Shown in pieces: positions 19,451 through 30,524 of a stretch of 64,000 nt of DNA (position 1 is its first letter; every line of letters starts with the position of its first letter). This stretch comes from Mycobacterium gordonae (GTDB lineage: Bacteria > Actinomycetota > Actinomycetes > Mycobacteriales > Mycobacteriaceae). Below the pieces are notes generated by a model that saw only the letters and a program-made list of their open reading frames with translations, made no database searches and had not been told where the DNA came from. Location of the stretch: NCBI RefSeq assembly GCF_001417955.2, contig NZ_LKTM01000112.1:229277-293276 (forward strand), in the 5' to 3' direction. The position numbers were made by a program, and so were the translations under genes.

Positions 19451-20569
19451 ATGCGAAGCGACGAGGAGGACGCGGCGCTCATGACCAGCCTGATCGGCAC
19501 CGACCTGGGGGTAACCCCGAAGGTGCACAAGAACGACGGGGTGCCCACCCGGTCTGCTGAAGAGCCGCCGCAGAAGGGCAAAGACTTCACCAGCGAACAG
19601 GAAGTGCGCTGGTGCCCGGGTTGCGGTGACTACGTCATCCTCAACACCATCCGCAACTTCCTGCCCGAACTCGGGCTGCGCCGCGAGAACATCGTGTTCA
19701 TCAGCGGCATCGGCTGCTCGAGCCGGTTCCCCTACTACCTGGAGACCTACGGGTTCCACTCGATCCACGGCCGCGCGCCGGCGATTGCCACCGGCCTGGC
19801 GCTCGCGCGCGAGGACCTGTCGGTCTGGGTGGTCACCGGCGACGGCGACGCGTTGTCGATCGGTGGCAACCACCTCATCCACGCGCTGCGCCGCAACGTC
19901 AACATCACCATCCTCTTGTTCAACAACCGCATCTACGGGCTGACCAAGGGTCAGTACTCACCGACGTCAGAGGTCGGCAAGATCACCAAGTCGACGCCGA
20001 TGGGCTCGCTCGATCACCCCTTCAACCCGGTGTCGCTGGCGCTGGGTGCCGAGGCGACATTCGTCGGCCGCGCACTGGATTCGGATCGTGCCGGGCTGAC
20101 CGACGTGCTGCGGGCCGCGGCCCAGCATCGCGGTGCCGCGCTGGTCGAGATCATGCAGGACTGCCCGATCTTCAACGACGGCTCGTTCGACGCGCTGCGT
20201 AAGGAAGGCTCCGAGGAGCGGGTGATCAAGGTCCGCCACGGCGAGCCGATCGTGTTCGGCGCCAACGGCGAATACTGCGTCGTGAAATCGGGCTTCGGTC
20301 TGGACGTGGCCAAGACCGCCGACGTGGCCGAGGGCGAAATCGTCGTGCACGACGCCCACGCTGACGATTCCGCGTACGCGTTCGCGTTGTCGCGCCTGTC
20401 GGATCAGAACCTCGACCACATGGTGATGGGCATCTTCCGCGACATCAGCCGACCCACCTACGACGACGCTGCCCGCTCGCAGGTAGAGTCCGCCCAGAAT
20501 TCGATCCCATCGGATGAAGCCGCGCTGCAGTCGCTGCTGCGCGGACGTGATACCTGGACCGTGGACTGA
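19451..20569 (+). CDS. korB: 2-oxoglutarate:ferredoxin oxidoreductase, beta subunit
   Basis: A 372-residue thiamine-diphosphate-binding subunit. The Cys motif CPGCGDY near residue 56 and a further Cys (GIGCSSR) are iron-sulfur ligands. The ThDP motif [12 protein letters not shown] follows, with the [11 protein letters not shown] loop 25 residues later. ATG 19451 gives the length remembered for Rv2454c (373). ATG 19481 is a second candidate because GAGGAGG lies 11 bases before it. It works as an obligate partner of korA and is followed by mobA after nine bases. Confidence 0.92.
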   Translation: MRSDEEDAALMTSLIGTDLGVTPKVHKNDGVPTRSAEEPPQKGKDFTSEQEVRWCPGCGDYVILNTIRNFLPELGLRRENIVFISGIGCSSRFPYYLETYGFHSIHGRAPAIATGLALAREDLSVWVVTGDGDALSIGGNHLIHALRRNVNITILLFNNRIYGLTKGQYSPTSEVGKITKSTPMGSLDHPFNPVSLALGAEATFVGRALDSDRAGLTDVLRAAAQHRGAALVEIMQDCPIFNDGSFDALRKEGSEERVIKVRHGEPIVFGANGEYCVVKSGFGLDVAKTADVAEGEIVVHDAHADDSAYAFALSRLSDQNLDHMVMGIFRDISRPTYDDAARSQVESAQNSIPSDEAALQSLLRGRDTWTVD

Positions 20570-20577
20570 GGTGGCGA

Positions 20578-21171
20578 GTGCCTGAATACGTTTCACTGGC
20601 CGGCGTCGTCGTCGCCGGCGGCGAATCCCGCCGGATGGGCCGTGACAAGGCCACCCTGCCGCTCCCCGGCGGGACGGGCACGATGGTGGAGCGTGTGGTT
20701 GACGTTGTGTCGCAACGTTGTTCGCCGGTCTACGTGATGGCTGCGCCGGGCCAACCGCTGCCCGCGCTGTCGGTGCCCATCCTGCGCGACGAGGTGCGCG
20801 GGCTGGGTCCGCTGCCCGCGACCGGACGCGGACTGCGGGCCGCCGCGGCGGCCGGGGCGCGTTACGCATTTGTCGCTGCGGTCGACATGCCCTCTCTGAC
20901 AGTCGATTTGATCGAAGAGCTGTTCCGCCTCGCCGTGGAGACCAACGCCGAGGTGGTGATGCCGTGGGATGGTCGCAGTCACTACCTGGCCGCGATCTAC
21001 CGCACGGACCTTGCCGACCGCATCGACGCACTGGTGGCCGCCGGCGCGCGCAAGATGAGCGACTTGATCGACGCGTCGGACGCTCAGCAGATCGTGCTGA
21101 CGGACTCCGATGCGCTGAGCAACGTGAATACGGTGGACGACTTGCGCACCCCGGTCCGGCCGGGACGCTGA
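20578..21171 (+). CDS. mobA: Molybdenum cofactor guanylyltransferase
   Basis: A 197-residue nucleotidyltransferase that adds GMP to molybdopterin to form the MGD cofactor of oxidoreductases. The N-terminal signature [15 protein letters not shown] is the GTP-binding loop. The metal-binding aspartate is in VAAVDMPSL near residue 103. A later NVNTVDDL segment matches the family's end. GTG 20578 is nine bases after the korB stop, so it may be co-expressed with the ferredoxin-dependent oxidoreductase. It corresponds to Rv2453c. The family's GxxGPxxG loop reads GLGPLPATG here, a small deviation. Confidence 0.88.
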   Translation: MPEYVSLAGVVVAGGESRRMGRDKATLPLPGGTGTMVERVVDVVSQRCSPVYVMAAPGQPLPALSVPILRDEVRGLGPLPATGRGLRAAAAAGARYAFVAAVDMPSLTVDLIEELFRLAVETNAEVVMPWDGRSHYLAAIYRTDLADRIDALVAAGARKMSDLIDASDAQQIVLTDSDALSNVNTVDDLRTPVRPGR

Positions 21172-22415
<1,244 letters not shown>

Positions 22416-22442
22416 CCAAGCCGAAATTGAACTGAGCGCGAT

Positions 22443-22474
22443 CCGAGTGCCGGGCCTTCGGGCCCGGCACTCGG
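22443..22474 (+). terminator. Hairpin terminator after rpfE
   Basis: A 14-bp perfect stem, CCGAGTGCCGGGCC (22443-22456) with GGCCCGGCACTCGG (22461-22474), encloses a TTCG tetraloop. There is no U-tract, as is common for mycobacterial terminators. Confidence 0.75.
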
Positions 22475-22535
22475 CGTCTGTGGGGTGGGCCGGGCCGGGG
22501 CGTACCGGATTGTGGCTCCGGGTAGCGTCAAGCGG

Positions 22536-23792
22536 GTGACCGAGACGCCACGTGAATTCGACATCATCGTCTATGGGGCAACGGGCTTCGTGGGGAAGCT
22601 GACCGCCGAATACCTGGCCAGGGCGGGGGGAGACGCGCGAATAGCGCTGGCCGGCAGGTCCAAAGAACGACTGGAGGCCGTCCGCAAGACGCTGGGCCCC
22701 GGCGCGCAGGACTGGGCGCTGGTCGCCGCCGACGCCACCTCCGAGTCGTCGCTCCAGGAGATGGCCGCGCGCACCCGGGTCGTCATCACCACGGTGGGGC
22801 CCTACACCCGTTACGGGCTGCCCCTGGTGGCGGCGTGCGCCGCGGCCGGCACCGACTACGCCGACCTGACCGGCGAGGCGAACTTCGTGCGCGAGAGCAT
22901 CGACCTCTACCACAAGCAGGCCGCGGACACCGGCGCGCGCATCGTGCACGCCTGCGGTTTCGACTCCGTCCCCTCGGACCTGACGGTCTACGCGCTGTAC
23001 CGTGCAGCGCAGCACGACGGTACGGGTGAGCTGGGCGAGACCAACTATGTGTTGCGGTCCATGCGCGGTGGCGCATCCGGCGGGACCATCGCCTCGGGCG
23101 TGGAAATCATGCGTACCGCCTCGGATGACCCCGAGATCCGCCGCCAGCTCGAAGATCCGTACACCTTGAGCACCGACCGTGCCGCGGAGCCCGACTTGGG
23201 GGCACAACCCGATCTCACCCTGCTTCGGGGTAGCCGGATCGCGCCGGAACTGGCCGGGTTGTGGACGGCCGCATTTCCGATGGCACCCTCCAACACCCGA
23301 ATCGTTCGACGCAGCAATTCGCTGCTGAATTGGGCCTACGGGCGTACGTTCCGCTACACCGAAACCATGAGTGTGGGGTCGTCGCCGTTGGCGCCTGTCG
23401 CGTCCGCCGTGATGACCGGGTTCTCCAGTGCGTTCTTCGCCGCGGGCAGTCGTTTCCTCAATCGGGTGCCGAGCGGGTGGCTGGAAAGGGTGCTGCCGAA
23501 GTCGGGCAGCGGCCCGAGTGCCAAGACCCGCGAGCGCGGCTACTACAAGCTCGAGACGTACACCACCACGACGTCCGGTGCCCGTTACGTGGCGCGCATG
23601 GAACAGCGCGGGGACCCCGGTTACAAGGCCACCTCGGTGATACTGGGGGAGTGCGGCCTGGCCCTGGCCAAAGACCGTGACAAGCTCTCCGACCTGCATG
23701 GCGTGTTGACCCCGGCGGCAGCCATGGGCGACGCCTTGTTGGCCCGGTTCCCACACGCAGGTATCGAGCTGCGGACCGAGCGGTTAAATTGA
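22536..23792 (+). CDS. Trans-acting enoyl reductase / saccharopine dehydrogenase-like protein
   Basis: A 418-residue protein with an N-terminal NAD(P)-binding Rossmann fold (DIIVYGATGFVGKLTAEYL, residues about 9-27) and the fold of saccharopine dehydrogenase-like oxidoreductases. It corresponds to Rv2449c, a paralogue of the trans-acting enoyl reductase Rv2953 that completes phthiocerol/phenolphthiocerol lipids. Substrate-region landmarks are TVGPYTRYGLPLV and ACGFDSVPSDL. GTG 22536 gives the family N-terminus (TETPREFDI); the earlier in-frame start at 22485 runs into the rpfE terminator zone. A lipid-modifying role is inferred from the paralogue only. Confidence 0.82.
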   Translation: MTETPREFDIIVYGATGFVGKLTAEYLARAGGDARIALAGRSKERLEAVRKTLGPGAQDWALVAADATSESSLQEMAARTRVVITTVGPYTRYGLPLVAACAAAGTDYADLTGEANFVRESIDLYHKQAADTGARIVHACGFDSVPSDLTVYALYRAAQHDGTGELGETNYVLRSMRGGASGGTIASGVEIMRTASDDPEIRRQLEDPYTLSTDRAAEPDLGAQPDLTLLRGSRIAPELAGLWTAAFPMAPSNTRIVRRSNSLLNWAYGRTFRYTETMSVGSSPLAPVASAVMTGFSSAFFAAGSRFLNRVPSGWLERVLPKSGSGPSAKTRERGYYKLETYTTTTSGARYVARMEQRGDPGYKATSVILGECGLALAKDRDKLSDLHGVLTPAAAMGDALLARFPHAGIELRTERLN

Positions 23793-23894
23793 CGGACTAG
23801 TTGAAATCCGCCTGATCAAAGGGTGTTGATTAGGATCCGGTGGGTCTAGTCTCGTAGCTGCTCGCCCCCATCCCAGCGACGAAGGTGGATCACG

Positions 23895-24482
23895 ATGGCC
23901 GGTCTCGACGATCTCTACGCGCAGATTCCCACCTCGGACATCGCGTCGAAGCTGGGGGCGGACCAGGGTGAAGTGGACAAGGCGGTGCACACCCTGGTGC
24001 CGGTGCTGCTGAGCGGTCTGCAGCACACTTCGCAGGACCCCGAGCACGCCAGCAGGATCGAGGATGCCGCCAGTGGCCACGCGGCGCGCGGGCTGCTCGA
24101 CGCCGGCGGCGGCGTCGACCAGGTCGACGAACAGGACGGGCACCAGGCGGTCGCGACGCTCTTCGGCGGCAAGGACACCAACGAAGTCGCTGCCGCACTG
24201 GCCGGCGGTGGCGCCGGCAACAGCGACCTGCTCAAGCAACTGCTGCCCGTCATCCTGCCGATTGTGTTGGCGTACATCGGAAAACAACTCAACTCCGGTG
24301 CCCCGGCCGAGGCGCCCGCCTCGCAGCAACGCAGCTCCGGCGGCGGGCTGGGCGACATCCTGGGCAGCATCCTGGGTGGCGGCAACGACAAGTCCCTGGG
24401 CGGGATTCTCGGCAGTGTGCTGGGCAACAAGGGCGGCGGGCTGGGCGATATCCTCGGGGGCCTGCTCGGCGGTAAGAAATAG
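23895..24482 (+). CDS. DUF937 domain-containing protein
   Basis: A 195-residue protein of the DUF937 type. The N-terminal helical part (AGLDDLYAQIP, then IASKLGADQGEVDKAV) includes a repeat-like HTLVPVLLSGLQ and later LLKQLLPVILPIVLAYI, a hydrophobic helix. The C-terminal 70 residues consist of GGGLGDILGSILGGG-type repeats. DUF937 proteins are widespread and uncharacterized; relatives such as YidB show amyloid-like or structural behavior. No signal peptide is present. ATG 23895 is preceded by GAAGGTGG. TAGTCT (23847-23852) is a possible -10. I do not recall a counterpart at this position in M. tuberculosis. Confidence 0.75.
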   Translation: MAGLDDLYAQIPTSDIASKLGADQGEVDKAVHTLVPVLLSGLQHTSQDPEHASRIEDAASGHAARGLLDAGGGVDQVDEQDGHQAVATLFGGKDTNEVAAALAGGGAGNSDLLKQLLPVILPIVLAYIGKQLNSGAPAEAPASQQRSSGGGLGDILGSILGGGNDKSLGGILGSVLGNKGGGLGDILGGLLGGKK

Positions 24483-24579
24483 GCTGCGCCGCAACAGGAT
24501 TGCGCTCAGGCGCGTCCGGCACGGTCGCGTCGCGATGTTTTCAGGTCCCGTAAACGCATAGGTATGGAGAGGAAAAATC

Positions 24580-25233
24580 ATGGCAGACAGGCTCACCGAA
24601 GGTCAGAAGCTGGTTAAGGGAGAGTCGCTGACGTCCAGCAACGGCGCCTACACCCTGACCCTGCAGGACGACGGCAACCTGGTGCTGGCCGTCTGGGGCA
24701 ACCCGATCTGGTCCACCTCGACCAACGGCCAGGACGTGGTGCGCGCCGAGGTGCAGACCGACGGCAACTTCGTGCTCTACACCGCCGACAAGCCGGTGTG
24801 GCACAGCGACACCAAGGGCAAGAAGCAGGTGCAGCTGGTCCTGCAGGACGACCGGAACCTGGTGCTGTACGCGGCCGACGGCCCGGCCTGGTCCACCAAG
24901 ACCGAGACCGACGCGCCGCCGCCGCCCGAGCCGGTGGCCGAAGCGCAGAAGTCCGGCTCGGGTTCGGGCGAATCCGGCTGGTGGGGATCCGATGAGCCGT
25001 CCGAGCAGGCCGCGGCGGCTGAGCCGGCCGAGGAGGCGGTCGCCGAGGCCGCGCCGGCCGAACCCGAACCCGAACCCGCCGCCCGCACCTACACCGTCGA
25101 GTCCGGCGACACCCTGTGGGCGATCGCGGAGCGCTTCTACGGTGACGGCAGCAAGTACCAGGTCATCGCCGACGCCAGCGGGATTCCCAACCCCGACCTG
25201 ATCCACCCTGGGCAGGTTCTGACCATCCCGTAG
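24580..25233 (+). CDS. Bulb-type mannose-binding lectin with C-terminal LysM domain
   Basis: A 217-residue protein with a B-lectin beta-prism (residues about 1-115) containing three QxDxNxVxY-type sites. The second (QTDGNFVLY) and third (QDDRNLVLY) are intact; the first (QDDGNLVLA) has lost the Tyr. An acidic Ala/Pro-rich linker (115-165) leads to a LysM domain (YTVESGDTLWAIAERFYGDGS to the end), which binds peptidoglycan or related glycans. This is the architecture of the M. smegmatis mannose-specific lectin MSL. No signal peptide is visible, so export is unclear. GGAGAGGAAAAATC precedes ATG 24580. Confidence 0.85.
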   Translation: MADRLTEGQKLVKGESLTSSNGAYTLTLQDDGNLVLAVWGNPIWSTSTNGQDVVRAEVQTDGNFVLYTADKPVWHSDTKGKKQVQLVLQDDRNLVLYAADGPAWSTKTETDAPPPPEPVAEAQKSGSGSGESGWWGSDEPSEQAAAAEPAEEAVAEAAPAEPEPEPAARTYTVESGDTLWAIAERFYGDGSKYQVIADASGIPNPDLIHPGQVLTIP

Positions 25234-25266
25234 CCGCCCACCGCGTTCACCTGCGGGTTCAGGCCC

Positions 25267-25297
25267 TTACACGGGCGCGGCCGGCGGTTCCTAGAAT
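25267..25297 (+). promoter_or_regulatory. Leaderless promoter of valS
   Basis: TTACAC (25267-25272) and TAGAAT (25292-25297) are spaced 19 bases apart. The -10 ends six bases before GTG 25304, so transcription should begin at the start codon. No Shine-Dalgarno sequence is present, in keeping with a leaderless mRNA. Confidence 0.55.
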
Positions 25298-25303
25298 TGA
25301 CCG

Positions 25304-27945
<2,642 letters not shown>

Positions 27946-27949
<4 letters not shown>

Positions 27950-29379
27950 CTTCGGATTCCCAGGACTGGGAGTCGAGCACCCGCCTGGCTCCCACCCCGG
28001 ACGAGATCGCGGCCCTGCTGCAGGTCGAACATCTGCTCGACCAGCGCTGGCCCGAGACCCGCATCGAGCCGAGCCTGACCCGGATCAGCGCGCTGATGGA
28101 CCTGCTCGGATCGCCGCAGTTGAGCTACCCGTCGATCCACATCGCCGGCACCAACGGCAAGACGTCGGTGGCGCGGATGATCGACGCGCTGATCACCGCG
28201 CTGCAGCAGCGCACCGGCCGCACCACCAGCCCACACCTGCAGTCGGCCGTCGAACGCATCTCGATAGACGGCGAGCCGATCACGCCGGCGCAGTACGTGG
28301 ACGTCTACCGGGAGATCGAGCCGTTCGTGCACATGGTCGACCAGCAGTCCCAGGCTGACGGGGGACCGGCGATGAGCAAGTTCGAGGTGCTCACCGCGAT
28401 GGCGTTCGCGGCGTTCGCGGATGCACCCGTCGACGTCGCGGTCGTCGAGGTCGGCATGGGTGGCAGTTGGGACGCCACCAACGTGCTGAACGCGCCGGTG
28501 GCCGTCATCACCCCGATCAGCGTCGACCACGTCGACTATCTGGGCGCGGACATCGCCGGGATCGCCAAGGAGAAGGCGGGCATCATCACCCGGGCGCCCG
28601 AGGGGTCGCCGGACACCGTCGCGGTCATCGGACGCCAGGTTCCCGAGGTGATGGACGTGCTGCTCGCCCAGACCGTGCGCGCCGACGCCGCGGTCGCCCG
28701 GCAGGACTCGGAATTCGCCGTGCTGGGCCGGCAGGTCGCCATCGGCGGGCAACTGCTGCAGTTGCAGGGACTCGGCGGGGTCTACCCGGACATCTACCTG
28801 CCCCTGCACGGGGAACATCAAGCGCACAACGCGGCCCTGGCGCTGGCCGCGGTGGAGGCTTTCTTCGGCGCCGGTGCGCAGCGTCAGCTGGATGTGGACG
28901 CGGTCCGGGCCGGTTTCGCCGCGGTCACCAGCCCCGGACGGCTGGAGCGCATGCGCAGCGCCCCGACGGTGTTCATCGACGCCGCACACAACCCCGCCGG
29001 GGCGGCCGCCCTCGCGCAGACACTGGCCGACGAGTTCGACTTCCGCACGCTGGTGGGGGTGGTCGCGGTGCTGGCCGACAAGGATGTCGACGGCATCCTC
29101 GCCGCGCTGGAACCGGTGTTCGATTCCATCGTCGTCACCCACAACGGGTCGCCCCGGGCACTCGATGTCGAAACACTGGCCTTGGCGGCGCAGCAACGGT
29201 TCGGGCCCGACCGGGTGATCCCTGCCGACAACCTGCGCGACGCCATCGACGCCGCGACCGCGCTGGTCGACGCGGCCGATCAGGAGGATGAGATGTACTC
29301 CGGCACAGGCATTGTCATCACCGGCTCGGTCGTCACCGCCGGTGCCGCCCGGACGCTGTTCGGTCGTGACCCGCAATGA
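27946..29379 (+). CDS. folC: Folylpolyglutamate synthase / dihydrofolate synthase
   Basis: A 477-residue Mur-ligase-type enzyme that adds glutamate to dihydropteroate/folates, needed for folate retention and activity of one-carbon enzymes. The P-loop is [15 protein letters not shown] (about 65-79). The second-lysine and metal region is [14 protein letters not shown], and the C-terminal domain contains [12 protein letters not shown] 27946 overlaps the valS stop by four bases, the natural start despite a longer open frame from 27646. It overlaps the next gene as ATGA too. Confidence 0.95.
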
Positions 29380-29753
29380 CCGCGGAGGTGCCGCCGCCGC
29401 CCGACCCGTGGAAGAGCTTCGCCGGGGTGATGGCGGGGACGCTGATCCTCGAGGTGATCGTGGTGCTGCTGGCGATACCGGTGGTGGGCGTCGTCGGAGG
29501 CGGCCTGACCGGCGCATCGCTCGGCTACCTGATCGGATTCGCCGTGCTGCTGGTCCTGCTGACCGGGTTGCAGCGCCGGCCGTGGGCGATCTGGGCCAAC
29601 CTCGGCGCACAGCTGATACTGGTCGCCGGCTTCCTGGTCTACCCGGCCGTCGGTGCCATGGGTGTGCTGTTCACCGCGGTGTGGGGGCTGATCGCCTATC
29701 TGCGGGCCGAGGTCCGGCGGCGCCAGGAGCGCTGGACGCCGCCGCCGTCCTGA
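29376..29753 (+). CDS. DUF4233 integral membrane protein
   Basis: A 125-residue protein with three or four hydrophobic helices: about 12-36 ([20 protein letters not shown]), 40-65, and 72-108 (including an [13 protein letters not shown] segment). The tail is short and basic. It corresponds to Rv2446c (DUF4233), conserved after folC in actinobacteria, with no known function. ATG 29376 overlaps the folC stop by four bases, indicating coupled translation. It may assist a membrane process linked to folate or envelope metabolism, but nothing in the sequence settles this. Confidence 0.85.
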   Translation: MTAEVPPPPDPWKSFAGVMAGTLILEVIVVLLAIPVVGVVGGGLTGASLGYLIGFAVLLVLLTGLQRRPWAIWANLGAQLILVAGFLVYPAVGAMGVLFTAVWGLIAYLRAEVRRRQERWTPPPS

Positions 29754-29779
29754 ACCGGTCCGGCTGGAGGTATCCAGGT

Positions 29780-29808
29780 TTGGGCACGCGCGGTAGGACC
29801 TCTACTCT
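29780..29808 (+). promoter_or_regulatory. Leaderless promoter of ndk
   Basis: TTGGGC (29780-29785) and TACTCT (29803-29808) are separated by 17 bases. The -10 ends seven bases before GTG 29816, predicting a transcript starting at the initiation codon. No ribosome site is visible. Confidence 0.55.
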
Positions 29809-29815
29809 TGTCGCC

Positions 29816-30226
29816 GTGACCGAACGGACCCTCGTATTGATCAAGCCCGACGGCGTCGAGCGCCAGTTGATAGGCGAGATACTCAGCCGCATCGAGCGCA
29901 AAGGCCTCACCATCGCGGCGCTGGAGCTCAGGACTGTCGGTGAGGACCTGGCCCGCCGCCATTACGCCGAGCACGACGGCAAGCCCTTCTTCGGTTCGCT
30001 GCTGGAGTTCATCACCTCAGGACCGGTCGTGGCGGCCGTGGTGGTCGGAACCCGCGCGATTGCCGCGTTCCGCCAGCTCGCCGGTGGCACCGACCCGGTG
30101 GAAAAGGCCACCCCCGGAACCATCCGGGGCGACTTCGGGCTGGAAACCCAGTTCAACCTGGTGCACGGGTCCGACTCCGCCGAATCGGCCCAGCGCGAGA
30201 TCGAGCTCTGGTTCCCCGGCATCTGA
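29816..30226 (+). CDS. ndk: Nucleoside diphosphate kinase
   Basis: A 136-residue NDP kinase that exchanges gamma-phosphates to balance NTP and dNTP pools. KPDGVER (10-16) opens the protein, and the active-site His117 lies in NLVHGSDS, the same position as in M. tuberculosis NdkA. The frame continues upstream to 29288, but GTG 29816 gives the exact family N-terminus ([13 protein letters not shown]) and agrees with the leaderless promoter. rne follows after a 298-base leader region. Confidence 0.97.
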   Translation: MTERTLVLIKPDGVERQLIGEILSRIERKGLTIAALELRTVGEDLARRHYAEHDGKPFFGSLLEFITSGPVVAAVVVGTRAIAAFRQLAGGTDPVEKATPGTIRGDFGLETQFNLVHGSDSAESAQREIELWFPGI

Positions 30227-30269
30227 CCGGGCCGCTCGAAGGGGAGCGTGATCCCTGGAAGTGATGTGG

Positions 30270-30524
30270 GATACTGACTGCGGGTGAACGTCGTCGAACC
30301 GGCGCCGGACACCCGAATGAAGACTTTGGCAAGTGCGACCATCGCCAGTCCGCGGTGCGGCGCAGCATGTCGAGCCGTCATTCAGTACGGCACCGAGTGA
30401 GCTCACCATGGGCTGCTCGGGGCGAGACCATCACAAGTCCGGGAGAAGTGACCCGGACCCATAGCGAAGCCCTCGAGTGGCCGCGTCGACTAGGACGACG
30501 CGCCCGGGGGCTTGAGGAGAATTC
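30270..30524 (+). promoter_or_regulatory. rne promoter and long structured 5' leader
   Basis: GATACT (30270-30275) is a strong -10 candidate; transcription from about 30282 gives a leader of roughly 240 bases. The leader contains inverted repeats GTCCGGG/CCCGGAC (30437-30443, 30452-30458) and CGCGTCG/CGACGCG (30482-30488, 30496-30502). A GAGGAG ribosome site precedes GTG 30525. RNase E commonly autoregulates through its 5' UTR, so the structure may serve feedback; this is inference. Confidence 0.5.
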
